From Rhodovarius crocodyli (lineage in GTDB: Bacteria > Pseudomonadota > Alphaproteobacteria > Acetobacterales > Acetobacteraceae), in assembly GCA_945901085.1 (NCBI GenBank), contig CAMDJV010000001.1:62001-126000 (forward strand): a DNA stretch of 64,000 bases, given 5' to 3'. Shown here in pieces: positions 8,329 to 17,988 of the stretch. A model generated the notes under the pieces. It made no database searches. It was given only the letters and a program-made list of their open reading frames with translations, and was not told the DNA's origin. The position numbers and the translations under genes were made by a program. Position 1 is the stretch's first letter. Each line of letters begins with the position of its first letter.

Positions 8329-8700
8329 TCATTTCCCAGTGATTATAACGCCAGACCGGGCTCCGGGGGAACCATCAGCCTCGCCGCCTTGCCCAGGCAT
8401 GGCACGCGGTGGCGCGGCACGCGGTGGCGCGGCACGCGGTGTCACAATACGCGGTGGCACGGCCAGCCATGGCAGCGCCGAATTGTCAGGTACCGGCAAT
8501 GGATCAGGCCGGCAATCCGGCCGCAGCGCCCCACAATCCCAGCGATGCGCCGAGGGACGGCCGGTCAGGCTACCGCCCATATCATAGCGGCAGGCGCAAA
8601 GCCGACCGGCCATGCAGGCTACCTGCCCCTCCCGCTGCGCATTGCAGGCGGGTTGCGCCAGGGCCCAGCCAGGCAGAAGGAGAAATGCAAGCCACCACAT
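8329..8700 (-). CDS. Small secreted Cys-rich hypothetical protein
   Basis: A 123-residue exported protein. The start at 8700 gives a clear signal peptide (MWWLAFLLLPGWALAQ) with cleavage after Ala-Gln. The mature N-terminal half has six cysteines in the order CNAQ, VACMAG, RLCACRYD, WDCG, LRPDC, which suggests periplasmic disulfides. The C-terminal half is Pro/Arg-rich and contains repeated pentapeptides (PPRA) from a 15-bp tandem repeat. No domain is recognised. It lies 11 bp upstream of the Bug gene on the same strand and just downstream of the terminator of the cold-shock gene, so it may be the first gene of the minus-strand run. Function unknown. Confidence 0.65.
   Translation of the reverse strand: MWWLAFLLLPGWALAQPACNAQREGQVACMAGRLCACRYDMGGSLTGRPSAHRWDCGALRPDCRPDPLPVPDNSALPWLAVPPRIVTPRAAPPRAAPPRAMPGQGGEADGSPGARSGVIITGK
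8401..8460. repeat. 15-bp tandem repeat inside a CDS, four units
   Basis: Four head-to-tail 15-nt units within the small secreted protein gene. Units one and two (8401-8415, 8416-8430) are identical (GGCACGCGGTGGCGC). Units three and four differ at a few positions. Because the unit is a multiple of three, copy changes would add or remove Pro-Pro-Arg pentapeptides without shifting the frame. Confidence 0.85.
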
Positions 8701-8740
8701 CACCCCATTATGACCACGCCCGGTTACCCGAACATGAAAA

Positions 8741-8766
8741 AGGCCCCGGCATCGCGGCCGGGGCCT
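8741..8766 (-). terminator. Rho-independent terminator of the cold-shock protein gene
   Basis: A perfect 10-bp GC-rich stem (AGGCCCCGGC with GCCGGGGCCT, 6-nt loop). Read on the minus strand it is followed at once by a run of five T. It begins about 25 bp after the stop of the double cold-shock gene and separates that gene from the next minus-strand gene. Confidence 0.88.
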
Positions 8767-8791
8767 CCTCAAAACCGTCCCGGAGGAAGGC

Positions 8792-9586
8792 TTACTTCAT
8801 GGTGACGGCCTGGCGCCCACGCTGCCCATCACGGACATCAAGAGCCACCTTCTCGCCCTGCTGCACATCCTGCTTGCCCGCGCGCTGCAGCACGGAGGAA
8901 TGCAGGAAGACATCCTGGCCACCATCATCAGGCGTCACGAAGCCGAAGCCGCGCACCTGATCAAACCACTTCACGGTGCCATTGACGCCGTAGGTCGGCC
9001 CGCCGGCGTCACCGCCGCCGCCGAAGTCACGACGCGGGCGATCACCACCCATGCCGCCACCCGGCGGACCACCGAAGTCACGACGGGGCGGACGGTCACC
9101 AAAGCCACCGCCACCACCGAAGCCACCACCGCCGCCGCCGCCGCCAAAGCCACCCGGAGCGCCAAAATCGCGGCGCGGCGGACGGTCACCAAAGTCGCGC
9201 CGCGGCGGACGGTCACCAAAACCACCCGGGGCGCCGAAGCCACCACCCGAGGGGCCGCCAAAATCGCGGCGCGGCGGGCGATCACCGAAATTGCCACGCG
9301 GCGGACGGTCACCAAACCCACCAGGGGCGCCACCAAAACCGCGCGAAGCACCGCCGCCTGGACCACGCTTCAACTCCGTGATCCGTGTGACGAGGCGCCG
9401 ACCCGTGCGATCAGAACCGATCTCGCACACCAGCGTGTCGTCCGTATCGGGCTGTTCAATACCCGCATCCGTCAGCGCGGATGCATGAAAGAACACATCC
9501 TGCCCATCTGGTCCCAGCACAAAGCCGAAGCCCTTGCGCCCGTTGTACCACTTCACCTTGGCTTCAATCAGCCCGCCTTCCGGCAT
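8792..9586 (-). CDS. Double cold-shock-domain protein with Gly/Arg-rich linker
   Basis: A 264-residue nucleic-acid-binding protein. The first cold-shock domain (about residues 5-70) has the RNP motifs KGFGFV and DVFFHASAL. The second (about 195-264) begins NGTVKWFDQVRGFGFVTPDD and includes DVFLHSSVL. Between them lies a roughly 110-residue low-complexity linker of repeated FGDRPPRRDFG, GAPGGFG and poly-Gly, resembling RGG boxes. Single cold-shock domains bind single-stranded RNA or DNA and melt RNA structure; two domains on a flexible, Arg/Gly-rich linker suggest cooperative RNA binding. The ATG at 9586 is used. A TTG start at 9610 would add eight residues, and no strong ribosome binding site decides between them. 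A clear terminator follows, so the gene is probably monocistronic. Confidence 0.92.
   Translation of the reverse strand: MPEGGLIEAKVKWYNGRKGFGFVLGPDGQDVFFHASALTDAGIEQPDTDDTLVCEIGSDRTGRRLVTRITELKRGPGGGASRGFGGAPGGFGDRPPRGNFGDRPPRRDFGGPSGGGFGAPGGFGDRPPRRDFGDRPPRRDFGAPGGFGGGGGGGGFGGGGGFGDRPPRRDFGGPPGGGMGGDRPRRDFGGGGDAGGPTYGVNGTVKWFDQVRGFGFVTPDDGGQDVFLHSSVLQRAGKQDVQQGEKVALDVRDGQRGRQAVTMK
9028..9350. repeat. Imperfect coding repeats of the cold-shock protein linker
   Basis: Short imperfect direct repeats built around GGCGGACGGTCACCAAA on the plus strand, each encoding GDRPPRR on the minus strand, interspersed with CCACC/CCGCC runs encoding Gly. Six units of the GDRPPR type are visible in the linker. 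Slippage here could change linker length in frame. Confidence 0.75.
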
Positions 9587-9691
9587 ATTGTCAGACACGT
9601 TGGTGCACAATCCAGATTCAGAAAAAAGGCGCTGCGGGATGCAAGGCCTTGACCTTAGTATGCCACCATGCAGAACGAAATGCGAGAGGAA

Positions 9692-10960
9692 TCATGACAT
9701 GAAGCGCGCGGGAGAAAAAACCGCCGATTCAGGTATCACTTCCCCTGCCAGCAACCCCACAATGATTGCCGCGCTGCGCGGTGCACCCACCAGCCCGACA
9801 TGACCATGACCAAAGCCATGGCCGATATCACGTGAGGCAGAAGCCAGCCCCAGGCATGGCATCCCATCGGGCATGGAAGGGCGATGCCCGAGCCACACGC
9901 GCACCCGCTCCGCCGGCATGCCCGCCGGCAGGCCAGGCACGGTGCGGATCACATGATCGCGCAAAATCTCGGCCCGCCGCCAATCCGGCAAGGCGTCAAT
10001 ACCGGCAATTTCCACCTGCCCCGCGGCGCGCAGGCCATTGCGCGTGCGAATCACGCTCATCTTGCCATCATGGGGCATCAAGGGCGTGCGGATGGAGACT
10101 TCGGGTGCGATAATCTCGGCATGGTAGCCGCGCTCACTCTCCAAGGGCAGGTCATCGCCAGCCAGCGCCGCCAAAGGCTTGGACCGCGCCCCGGCCGCAA
10201 TCACCGCCATATCCCCCACCACCTCGCCCTCGCCGGTGGTCACCGCGCGCAGCCAGCCGCGCTCCAGGCGAAAACCAGTGGCGGCGGCCCGGTGCAGCCG
10301 CGCCCCCCGGGCCTGGGCCAACGCCACCAGCGCCGCGACATAGGCGCCAGGGTCGGCACAGCTCGCGCCCTCATCGGTCATGATACCAAAGCGATAGCGC
10401 CGGTCCAAAGCCGGCTCCTGCTGGCGCAGCGCATCCTCATCCAATTCGCGCCAAGAACACCCCACCTGCGCCCGAATCCGCCAGGCCAGCGCCTCGGCCG
10501 CAAATCCGGCCCGGTCGGCCCAGACATACATCAGGCCCTTGCGCTCGATGAGATGCTCCACCCCCGCCTCACGCGCCAGGGTAAGATGCCGGGCGGGCGC
10601 ATCGGCCAGCAACCCACGCAGCGCGCGCGCCGTGCGCAGCACCCGCGCCTCGGTCCAGCCAGCGGCAAGATAGCGCATCAGCCAAGGCGCCACCTTGGGA
10701 AAATACCGCCAGCGAATGGCCAGCGGCCCCAACGGGTCCAGCAGGAATTGCGGCAGCTTCTTCCACACCCCAGGCAGTGCCGGCGGAATAACGCTGAGCG
10801 GATTGAGCCAGCAACCATTGCCGTAGCTCGCCGCCTGCTCTCCCCCCGGCGTGCCAGGGTCAAGAATGGTCACCTGCCAGCCGCGCTTGAGCCCCTCCAG
10901 CGCGGTGCAAGCCCCCATAATGCCCGCGCCAATAACAATCAGATGGGTCACCTCAGCCAA
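9692..10960 (-). CDS. FAD-dependent oxidoreductase, D-amino-acid dehydrogenase (DadA)-like
   Basis: A 422-residue flavoprotein of the DAO family. The N-terminus has the dinucleotide-binding motif HLIVIGAGIMGACTALE, followed by the DadA-type segment EQAASYGNGCWLNPLSVIP. The C-terminal FAD-contact region is GLASASRDIGHGFGHGHVG. DadA enzymes oxidise D-amino acids to 2-oxo acids and pass electrons to the respiratory chain. The substrate here could also be another secondary amine or an opine. It lies 142 bp downstream of the LysE exporter gene on the same strand, behind a molybdenum hydroxylase operon. The 10961-11102 gap holds only a short GC hairpin and no gene. Confidence 0.85.
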   Translation of the reverse strand: MAEVTHLIVIGAGIMGACTALEGLKRGWQVTILDPGTPGGEQAASYGNGCWLNPLSVIPPALPGVWKKLPQFLLDPLGPLAIRWRYFPKVAPWLMRYLAAGWTEARVLRTARALRGLLADAPARHLTLAREAGVEHLIERKGLMYVWADRAGFAAEALAWRIRAQVGCSWRELDEDALRQQEPALDRRYRFGIMTDEGASCADPGAYVAALVALAQARGARLHRAAATGFRLERGWLRAVTTGEGEVVGDMAVIAAGARSKPLAALAGDDLPLESERGYHAEIIAPEVSIRTPLMPHDGKMSVIRTRNGLRAAGQVEIAGIDALPDWRRAEILRDHVIRTVPGLPAGMPAERVRVWLGHRPSMPDGMPCLGLASASRDIGHGFGHGHVGLVGAPRSAAIIVGLLAGEVIPESAVFSPARFMS

Positions 10961-11102
10961 GCCCCCCGATCTTGAGGCGCCAGCAGCGACATATGGGCCG
11001 CCTCATGGCGCTCAAAGCTGTGTTGCCTCTCGGCGTGAACTGGGGGTCATCAAGCTGCATGGCCAGCATTGGGCCATGCCATGGCCGGCGGGGAAAGCCC
11101 CG

Positions 11103-11738
11103 TCAGGCCATGGGCCGGCGCAGCAGCAGCACACCCAGGCCCAGCGCCATCATCAACCCCGCCCCCGCCTGGCGCATGCGCAACAACACGCTGCCACGCC
11201 GCCCTGCCACATCGCGCAGCCGGCCAGCGGCCAGCGCCACCACAGCATCGACCAAGCTATTCGCCGCCACGCAAAGGCTGCCCAGCAGGACAAACTGCCA
11301 GCCGACATCCCCCCGCGCGGGGTCAAGAAATTGTGGAATAAAGGCAAGGAAAAACGCCGCCGTCCTTGGATTCAGCGCCTCCACCACCACGCCCTCGCGA
11401 AAGGCGCGGGCCATGCCCAGGGCCGCCACGCCGCCATCCGCCAACTGTGACAGCCGGGCCTGACGCCAAGCCTGAACACCCAGCCACACCAGATAGAAGC
11501 CGCCCAGCAGCTTCATCACCGTAAAAGCCTCGGCACTGGCCATCACAAGGGCTGAAAGCCCAAACGCCCCGGCCAGAACATGAACCATACCGCCGAGGCC
11601 GGTCCCCATGGTGGAGGCCAACCCCTCCCCCAAGCCGCCCGCCAAACTGCGCGCGCCCACATACAACATGCCAGGCCCCGGAATCACAGCCAGAACCAAG
11701 GCCGCCGCCAGGAACAACCCCAGATCAGCGGCCGACAT
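11103..11738 (-). CDS. LysE/RhtB-family amino-acid exporter
   Basis: A 211-residue membrane protein with five to six hydrophobic helices. It carries the family signature near the N-terminus (LVLAVIPGPGMLYVGARSL) and the conserved ALNPRTAAFFLAFIPQFLDP segment in the middle. Family role: proton-driven export of amino acids or related small molecules. It starts 3 bp after the stop of the CoxM-like gene, so it is transcribed with the hydroxylase genes. This suggests a nitrogen-containing substrate or product, which would also fit the DadA-like gene downstream. Confidence 0.9.
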   Translation of the reverse strand: MSAADLGLFLAAALVLAVIPGPGMLYVGARSLAGGLGEGLASTMGTGLGGMVHVLAGAFGLSALVMASAEAFTVMKLLGGFYLVWLGVQAWRQARLSQLADGGVAALGMARAFREGVVVEALNPRTAAFFLAFIPQFLDPARGDVGWQFVLLGSLCVAANSLVDAVVALAAGRLRDVAGRRGSVLLRMRQAGAGLMMALGLGVLLLRRPMA

Positions 11739-11741
11739 GGC

Positions 11742-12536
11742 TCAGCCGGCGGCGATGATCGCCCGCTTCGCCATCACACCCACCAGATGCGCGCGATATT
11801 CGGCGCTGCCATGGATGTCGCTGTTCAGGCCATCGGCATCCTGCTTGACGCCAGCCACCGCACCCGGCGCCCAGCTCGCCGCCAGCGCGGCTTCCATGGC
11901 GGATTGGCGGAACACGCCCGGCCCGGCGCCATTGATCACAACGCGCACGCCCATCGGCCCCTTGGAGACGAAGGCGCCGGCCATGACATAACGGCTGGCC
12001 GGGTTCTTCATCTTGGCATAGCCGGCCTTTTCCGGGATCGGGAACTCGATCGCGGTCAGAATCTCATCGGCCTCCAGCGCCGTGGTGAACATGCCCTGGA
12101 AGAAATCATCCGCCGCAATCTTGCGCTTGGAGGTATGCACCGTGGCGCCCAGGCCCAGCACCGCGCCGGGGTAATCCGCCGCCGGGTCATTGTTGGAGAC
12201 GCTGCCGCCAATCGTGCCGCGGTTGCGCACCTGATTGTCACCAATATGGCTCGCCATATAGGCCAGTGCCGGAATGGCCGCGGCCACGATCTCGGAGGTG
12301 GCAACCTCCACATGGCGGGTCAGCGCGCCGATCACGATGGAATTGCCCACCTTCTTGATCCCCTTGAGGTCGGCAATGCCGGAGAGGTCGATCAGCGAGG
12401 TGGGCTTGTTCAGCCGGTGCTTGAGGGCCGGCAGCAGGGTATGCCCGCCGGAGACCACCTTGGCCTCCGGGTCCGCCGCCAGCAGCTTCACGGCATCGGC
12501 GATGGAGGCGGGCTTGTGATAAGCAAAATCATACAT
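11742..12536 (-). CDS. Molybdenum hydroxylase FAD subunit (CoxM-type)
   Basis: A 264-residue medium subunit of the xanthine dehydrogenase/CO dehydrogenase family. FAD-binding motifs are seen near the N-terminus (VVSGGHTLLP) and in the middle (NRGTIGGSVSNNDPAADYP). The C-terminal CO_deh_flav_C-like domain follows. The subunit takes electrons from the two iron-sulfur clusters of the small subunit and passes them to an acceptor. It is the third gene of an S-L-M operon, 64 bp after the large subunit gene. Length is slightly short but usual for form II enzymes. Confidence 0.92.
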   Translation of the reverse strand: MYDFAYHKPASIADAVKLLAADPEAKVVSGGHTLLPALKHRLNKPTSLIDLSGIADLKGIKKVGNSIVIGALTRHVEVATSEIVAAAIPALAYMASHIGDNQVRNRGTIGGSVSNNDPAADYPGAVLGLGATVHTSKRKIAADDFFQGMFTTALEADEILTAIEFPIPEKAGYAKMKNPASRYVMAGAFVSKGPMGVRVVINGAGPGVFRQSAMEAALAASWAPGAVAGVKQDADGLNSDIHGSAEYRAHLVGVMAKRAIIAAG

Positions 12537-12600
12537 CTTCGATGTCTCCTTTGGCCGCCCGATGCACGCCTTCGGCGATCGGGCGGGGGTTGTCTCTCAG

Positions 12601-14994
12601 TTATTCGGCGGCCATCCGCGGCGCGTTGGCGTGAATGATGGACCAGATTTTTGCCGGTGTCGCCGGCATCTCGACATGGCGGACGCCATAATCGCGCAGC
12701 GCATCCACCACCGCATTGATCACGGCCGGCGGTGAGCCAATGGCCCCCACCTCGCCGCAGCCCTTCACCCCCAGCGGGTTATGGGTGCACAAGGTGGTGT
12801 GGGTGGCCACCGAAACCGGGGCCAGATCATCGGCACGCGGCATGGTGTAATCCATCATCGAGCCGCTGATCAGCTGGCCCTGCGCGTCATAGACGCAAGC
12901 CTCCAGCAGCGCCTGGCCAATGCCCTGGGCCACGCCGCCCTGCACCTGGCCTTCGACGATCATCGGGTTGATCACCCGCCCCACATCATCCACCGCGGTG
13001 AAATTCACCATGGAGACAATGCCGGTCTCGATCTCGATCTCCACCTCGGCAATGTGGCAGCCGCCCGGATAAGTGAAATTCTTCGGGTCGTAAAAGGCAG
13101 TTTCCTCAAGGCCGGGCTCGATCTCCTCGATGGGGTAATTATGCGGCACATAGGCGGCGAGGCTGATATCGGTCAGCGACTTCGTCTTGTCCGTGCCAGC
13201 AACGCGGAAAGTGCCGCGATCAAATTCGATATCGGCAACATCGGCCTCCATCAAATGGGCCGCGATGCGTTTGGCCTTGGCGACAATCTTGTCCATCGCC
13301 TTCACCATGGCCGAACCGCCCACCGCCAGCGAACGGCTGCCATAGGTGCCCATGCCAAAGGGCACTTTCGCCGTGTCGCCATGCACGATGTCCACATTGG
13401 CCACCGGCACGCCCAACCGGTCAGAGACCAGCTGCGCCAGCGTGGTCTCATGCCCCTGGCCATGGCTATGCGTGCCCGTCAGCACGGTGACCGAGCCGGT
13501 GGGATGCACGCGGATCACCCCCACCTCATACAGCCCCGCCCGCGCACCCAGCGCCCCCACCACCGCCGAGGGCGCAATGCCGCAGGCCTCAAGATAGGTG
13601 GAAATACCAATGCCGCGCAGCTTGCCCTGCTTGGCCGCCTCGGCCCGGCGCGCCTCAAAGCCGGCCCAGTCAGAAGCCTTCATCGCCATATCCAGCGTCG
13701 AGAAATAATCGCCGCTGTCATATTGCAGCGCGACCGGCGTCTGATACGGAAACTGGTCGGGCCGAATGAAATTCTTCCGGCGAATGGCGATCTTGTCGAT
13801 GCCAGTCTCGCGTGCCGCCACATCCACCAGCCGCTCGATCAGGAAGGTCGCCTCCGGCCGGCCCGCACCGCGATAGGCATCCACCGGCACGGTATTGGTG
13901 AAGACCGCCTTCACCTGGGCATAGATCGTGGGCGTCTGATAGCAGCCAGCCAGCAGCGTGGCGTAGAGATAGGTCGGCACCGAGGTGGCGAAGGTGGAGA
14001 GATAGGCGCCCATATTCGCCTGCGTCACCACCCGAAGGCCCAAGAACGTGCCCTCTTCATCCAGCGCCAATTCGGCCTGGGTGATGTGGTCGCGGCCATG
14101 CGCGTCCGTCATGAAGGATTCAGTGCGATCCGCCGTCCACTTGATCGGCAAATTCACCTTGGCCGCTGCCCAGGTGACCGCCGCCTCTTCGATGTAATGG
14201 AAAATCTTCGAACCAAACCCACCACCCACATCGGGGGCGACAACCCGCAGCTTGGATTCAGGAATATTCAGCACAAAGGCGCCCATCAGCAGCCTGATCA
14301 CATGCGGGTTCTGGCTCGTGGTATAGAGCGTGTGCTCATCGGTGGTGGGGTCGTAATCGCCAATCGCCGCGCGCGGCTCCATGGCATTGGGAATGAGCCG
14401 ATTATTCACCAGCTCAAACTTCACCACATGCTTGGCATTGGCGAAGGCGGCATCCGTCGTCGCCTTGTCGCCAATATGCCAATCATAGCAAATATTGGAG
14501 GGGATATCATCATGCACCGCCGGCGCGCCTGGCGCCTGGGCCTGGTGCATATCGGCCGCCGCGGGCAGCACATCATAATCAACGATAATGGCCTCGGCCG
14601 CATCGCGCGCCTGTGGGCGGGTGGTTGCCACCACCAGCGCCACCGCATCACCCACAAAGCGTACCTTGCCCTGGGCCAGCACCGGGTGCGGCGGCTCGGC
14701 CATGGGCGAGCCATCCTTGTTGTGGATCTGCCAGCCACAAGGCACGCCGCCAATCTTATCGGCCGCCATGTCCTCGCCGGTGAAAATCGCAATCACCCCC
14801 GGCATCGCCCGCGCGGCGGCAAGGTCAATCGCCCTGATCCGCGCATGCGCATGCGGGCTGCGCAGAAACCAGGCATAGGTCTGGCCCGGGCGGTTGATGT
14901 CATCGGTGTAATGGCCGCGGCCGGAGAGGAAACGCAAATCTTCCTTGCGTCTCACGCTGGCGCCAATGCCCTCAAAGGGGATGATGGTGTCCAT
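12601..14994 (-). CDS. Molybdenum hydroxylase large subunit (CoxL-type, form II)
   Basis: A 797-residue catalytic subunit that binds molybdopterin cytosine dinucleotide. It begins with the family motif [20 protein letters not shown]. The active-site loop reads AYRGAGR (373-379). True CO dehydrogenases (form I) have AYXCSFR there, so the Cys used for the Cu-Mo centre is absent and CO is unlikely to be the main substrate. The general-base Glu748 is present in [12 protein letters not shown]. Expected reaction: hydroxylation of an aldehyde or N-heteroaromatic carbon using water. No maturation genes (coxDEF, xdhC) are seen in this window. The substrate is unknown. Confidence 0.93.
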   Translation of the reverse strand: MDTIIPFEGIGASVRRKEDLRFLSGRGHYTDDINRPGQTYAWFLRSPHAHARIRAIDLAAARAMPGVIAIFTGEDMAADKIGGVPCGWQIHNKDGSPMAEPPHPVLAQGKVRFVGDAVALVVATTRPQARDAAEAIIVDYDVLPAAADMHQAQAPGAPAVHDDIPSNICYDWHIGDKATTDAAFANAKHVVKFELVNNRLIPNAMEPRAAIGDYDPTTDEHTLYTTSQNPHVIRLLMGAFVLNIPESKLRVVAPDVGGGFGSKIFHYIEEAAVTWAAAKVNLPIKWTADRTESFMTDAHGRDHITQAELALDEEGTFLGLRVVTQANMGAYLSTFATSVPTYLYATLLAGCYQTPTIYAQVKAVFTNTVPVDAYRGAGRPEATFLIERLVDVAARETGIDKIAIRRKNFIRPDQFPYQTPVALQYDSGDYFSTLDMAMKASDWAGFEARRAEAAKQGKLRGIGISTYLEACGIAPSAVVGALGARAGLYEVGVIRVHPTGSVTVLTGTHSHGQGHETTLAQLVSDRLGVPVANVDIVHGDTAKVPFGMGTYGSRSLAVGGSAMVKAMDKIVAKAKRIAAHLMEADVADIEFDRGTFRVAGTDKTKSLTDISLAAYVPHNYPIEEIEPGLEETAFYDPKNFTYPGGCHIAEVEIEIETGIVSMVNFTAVDDVGRVINPMIVEGQVQGGVAQGIGQALLEACVYDAQGQLISGSMMDYTMPRADDLAPVSVATHTTLCTHNPLGVKGCGEVGAIGSPPAVINAVVDALRDYGVRHVEMPATPAKIWSIIHANAPRMAAE

Positions 14995-15087
14995 GTTGTT
15001 CGCTCCCTATGCGGGCATGCCACCTGTGCCGGTGGCTTGGCGCCCCAGACATCCCGCGCGCCGAGGATACGGCGCGCGGCGGAAAAA

Positions 15088-15591
15088 TCACTCGGCAGCG
15101 GCGGCGATGGTCTCGCGCTTGCCATGCATCACATCGGCCGCAGCTGCGATGGCCTTCACAATATTGTGATAGCCGGTGCAGCGGCAGAGATTGCCTTCCA
15201 GACCCTCGCGGATTTCGCGCTCGCTCAGGCCCTCAGGGTGCTTCTGCACCAGGTCGATGGCGCTCATCACCATGCCAGGGGTGCAGAAACCACACTGAAG
15301 CGCATGGTATTCGCGAAACGCCTCCTGCATCGGGTGCAGGGTGCCATCAGCCGCAGCCAGCCCCTCGATGGTGGTGACCGCAGCGCCATCGCACATCACC
15401 GCGAGGGTGGTGCAGGACTTCACCGATTCGCCATTGATATGGACCACGCAGGCCCCGCATTGGCTGGTATCACAGCCGACATGCGTGCCGGTCAGCCGCA
15501 GCTTTTCGCGCAGCAATTCGACCAGCAGGGTGCGGCTCTCCACCGCCACGCTGTGGGTCTTGCCGTTCACCGTGAGTGTGACTTGCGGCAT
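15088..15591 (-). CDS. Molybdenum hydroxylase 2Fe-2S subunit (CoxS-type)
   Basis: A 167-residue small subunit with two [2Fe-2S] clusters. The plant-ferredoxin-like N-terminal domain has Cys40, Cys45, Cys48 and Cys60 ([15 protein letters not shown]). The C-terminal helical domain has Cys100, Cys103, Cys136 and Cys138 ([14 protein letters not shown]). All eight ligands are present. It is the first gene of the operon, 93 bp ahead of the large subunit gene. The S-L-M gene order is the one known for form II enzymes; form I operons are ordered M-S-L. Confidence 0.95.
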   Translation of the reverse strand: MPQVTLTVNGKTHSVAVESRTLLVELLREKLRLTGTHVGCDTSQCGACVVHINGESVKSCTTLAVMCDGAAVTTIEGLAAADGTLHPMQEAFREYHALQCGFCTPGMVMSAIDLVQKHPEGLSEREIREGLEGNLCRCTGYHNIVKAIAAAADVMHGKRETIAAAAE

Positions 15592-15651
15592 GTTCCGCCT
15601 CCCGTCGTTGAGTGATGTTGGAATAGAGCCTCGCTGCTAGGCCGCAAGGCG

Positions 15652-15966
15652 TCAAGCGGGTGGTGGCGATGCTTGTTCAATAACCAGCTTGCGGCCGCGC
15701 GTGGCCAGCATCAGCAGCGCCAAGACCGGCACGCCCCCCAGCCACAAGGCCCAAAGCAGCCCCAGCGCGCTGGCGCCGAACATCATCGCCCCCAGCGCCA
15801 CCTCATCATCATCGGACATGACAAAGGATTTGAGCCCGGCACAGGTGCCCAGCATCAAAAGCGGCGGCGCCAGCAGCACCAGCCAGAAGAAAAACTTCAC
15901 CACCCGCCCAAAGCCCCCGCGCGGCGCGCGGGCCTCAAAGCGGATAAGCCCCTCAGGCCGCCCCAA
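15652..15966 (-). CDS. Small hypothetical membrane protein
   Basis: A 104-residue protein with two predicted membrane helices (about 25-45, FFFWLVLLAPPLLMLGTCAG, and 60-88, MMFGASALGLLWALWL) and a charged loop SDDDE between them. No known family is recognised. Its start lies 14 bp inside the end of the DppF-like ATPase gene, so it is probably translated by coupling as the last gene of the peptide ABC operon. Its role is unknown. Confidence 0.6.
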   Translation of the reverse strand: MGRPEGLIRFEARAPRGGFGRVVKFFFWLVLLAPPLLMLGTCAGLKSFVMSDDDEVALGAMMFGASALGLLWALWLGGVPVLALLMLATRGRKLVIEQASPPPA

Positions 15967-16996
15967 GCGAGGCAGCCCTGAAGGCGGTGGCGCCCGTCTG
16001 GTTCAGCAGCGGGTTCTCCGCCTCGGGCAGGTCATGCAAATGGCAGGCGGCCAGATGGTTATTGCCCGTCGCCACCAGCTTCGGCTCCTCCTTGCGGCAG
16101 CGATCAAACGCATAGGGGCAACGGGTATGGAAGCGGCAGCCCGGCGGCGGACGAATGGGGCTGGGCACATCGCCCTTGAGGATAATGCGCGTCGGCGCAC
16201 CACCCGGCTCCATCACCGGCACGGCGGAGAGAAGCGCCTCGGTATAGGGGTGCCGCGGCCCACCGAAGAGGTCGCGCTTATCAGCGACCTCCACGATCTT
16301 GCCCAAATACATCACCGCCACCCGGTGCGTCATATGCTCGACAATGGCGAGGTCATGGCTGATGAACAGCATCGCCAGACCCAACTCGGCCTGCAAATCC
16401 TGCAACAGATTGACGATCTGCGCCTTCACCGAGACATCAAGCGCCGAGACCGCCTCATCGCAGACAATCACATCGGGGTCAGCCGCCAAGGCGCGGGCAA
16501 TACAAATGCGCTGGCGCTGACCGCCAGAGAATTCATGCGGCCAGCGATTCACCGCATCGCGCGGCAGGCGCACCTTATCCATCAACTCAGCCACGCGGCG
16601 GTCGATATCAGCGCTGCTGCTGGCCACACCGAAATTGGTGATCGGCTCGGCCAGGATATCGCGCACCTTCATACGCGGGTTCAGCGAGCTGAACGGGTCC
16701 TGAAACACGACCTGGATTTTCCGTCGCAAAGGCCGCAGCGCCGCCGCCGGCATATCGTCAATCCGCTGGCCATCCAGCACCACCTGGCCCGCAGTGAGCG
16801 GAAAGAGCCGCAGCACCGCCTTGCCCACGGTGGATTTGCCGCAGCCGCTCTCCCCCACCAGCGAGAGCGTCTCGCCCTTGCGGATGTCAAAGCTCACGCC
16901 ATCCACGGCGTAAACCTGGCCCACGGTCGTGCCAAAGAGGCCGCCCTTAACCGGGAAATGTTTCTTGAGGTCCGAGACCTGCAGAATGGGCTTCAT
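15953..16996 (-). CDS. Peptide ABC transporter ATPase, DppF/OppF type
   Basis: A 347-residue ATPase subunit. It starts with the OppF-like [13 protein letters not shown]. The Walker A motif is GESGCGKST, the signature is [14 protein letters not shown] and Walker B is [12 protein letters not shown]. The C-terminal oligopeptide/dipeptide domain carries the cysteine motif [14 protein letters not shown]. It pairs with the DppD-like subunit encoded 4 bp upstream in overlap to drive import through the DppB/DppC-like permease. It belongs to the operon with five binding proteins. Confidence 0.94.
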   Translation of the reverse strand: MKPILQVSDLKKHFPVKGGLFGTTVGQVYAVDGVSFDIRKGETLSLVGESGCGKSTVGKAVLRLFPLTAGQVVLDGQRIDDMPAAALRPLRRKIQVVFQDPFSSLNPRMKVRDILAEPITNFGVASSSADIDRRVAELMDKVRLPRDAVNRWPHEFSGGQRQRICIARALAADPDVIVCDEAVSALDVSVKAQIVNLLQDLQAELGLAMLFISHDLAIVEHMTHRVAVMYLGKIVEVADKRDLFGGPRHPYTEALLSAVPVMEPGGAPTRIILKGDVPSPIRPPPGCRFHTRCPYAFDRCRKEEPKLVATGNNHLAACHLHDLPEAENPLLNQTGATAFRAASLGAA

Positions 16997-17988
16997 GCTG
17001 CGACAACCTCACGTTCCGCATAGTGGCAGGCGGCAATATGGCCCGGCACTTTCTCCTCCAGACCCGGCACCACCTGGCGGCACAGATCGGTCGCATATTG
17101 GCAGCGCGAGGCGAAGACGCAGCCATCAAGCTTGCGCTTCAGGCTGGGCACCAGGCCCGGAATTTCCGCCAGCCGCGACGTCTCGCCGGTGAGCGAAGAG
17201 CCCAACTTGGGCACCGAGCCCAGCAGGCCCTGGGTATAGGGATGCCGCGGCTTGGCAAAGAGCTGCGCCACCGTCGCCTCCTCCACCTTGCGCCCGGCAT
17301 ACATCACGATGACACGCTCCGCCACTTCGGCCACCACGCCCAGATCATGGGTGATCAGCACAATGGCCGCGCCCACCCGGTGCTTGAGGTCGCGCATCAG
17401 GTCCAGAATCTGCGCCTGAATGGTGACATCCAGCGCCGTGGTCGGCTCATCGGCGATCAGCAGCTTGGGGTTGCAGGCCAGTGCAATGGCAATCATCACC
17501 CGCTGGCGCATGCCGCCCGAAAGCTGATGCGGATATTCCCGCACCCGCCGCCGCGCCTCAGGAATGCCCACCAATTCGAGCATTTCAATCGCCCGCTCTT
17601 CCGCCTGATGTGCCGAGAGGCCCTGATGCAGGCGCAAAGTCTCACCAATCTGCCGCCCCACGGTCAGCACCGGGTTCAGCGAGGTCATAGGCTCCTGGAA
17701 GATCATCGAAATCGAGTTGCCGCGAATCGCCCGCATCTCCCGATCCGACAGCTTCAACAGGTCCTTGCCCTGAAACTTGATCGCCCCGGCGATCTTGCCC
17801 GGAGGCTCTGGGATGAGCCGCAAAATGGACATGGCAGTCACGGATTTGCCGCAACCGCTCTCCCCCACAATCGCCAGGGTCTCCCCCGCATTGACGTGGA
17901 AGGACACCCCATCCACGGCACGGTTGATGCCGTCCGAGGTGGCGAAATGGGTTTGCAGCTGTTCGACGCTGAGGAGTGGTTCGGTCAT
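16993..17988 (-). CDS. Peptide ABC transporter ATPase, DppD/OppD type
   Basis: A 331-residue ATPase subunit. The start is placed at 17988 ([15 protein letters not shown]), which overlaps the permease stop as TGATG; a longer frame only reads through permease sequence. Walker A is GESGCGKSV, the signature is [14 protein letters not shown] and Walker B is [12 protein letters not shown]. The C-terminal domain includes [14 protein letters not shown]. It works with the adjacent DppF-like subunit. Confidence 0.94.
   Translation of the reverse strand: MTEPLLSVEQLQTHFATSDGINRAVDGVSFHVNAGETLAIVGESGCGKSVTAMSILRLIPEPPGKIAGAIKFQGKDLLKLSDREMRAIRGNSISMIFQEPMTSLNPVLTVGRQIGETLRLHQGLSAHQAEERAIEMLELVGIPEARRRVREYPHQLSGGMRQRVMIAIALACNPKLLIADEPTTALDVTIQAQILDLMRDLKHRVGAAIVLITHDLGVVAEVAERVIVMYAGRKVEEATVAQLFAKPRHPYTQGLLGSVPKLGSSLTGETSRLAEIPGLVPSLKRKLDGCVFASRCQYATDLCRQVVPGLEEKVPGHIAACHYAEREVVAA

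Noticed and set aside
9028-9350. Regular repeats resembling a CRISPR array
   Set aside because: The units are coding, vary in length, lack unique spacers of constant size and encode the linker of the cold-shock protein; no cas genes are present.
12781-15615. A 944-codon plus-strand open frame covering the CoxL/CoxS genes
   Set aside because: It is antisense to two genes with all catalytic motifs intact, is rich in His, Arg and Gly as expected from reversed high-GC codons, and shows no domain.
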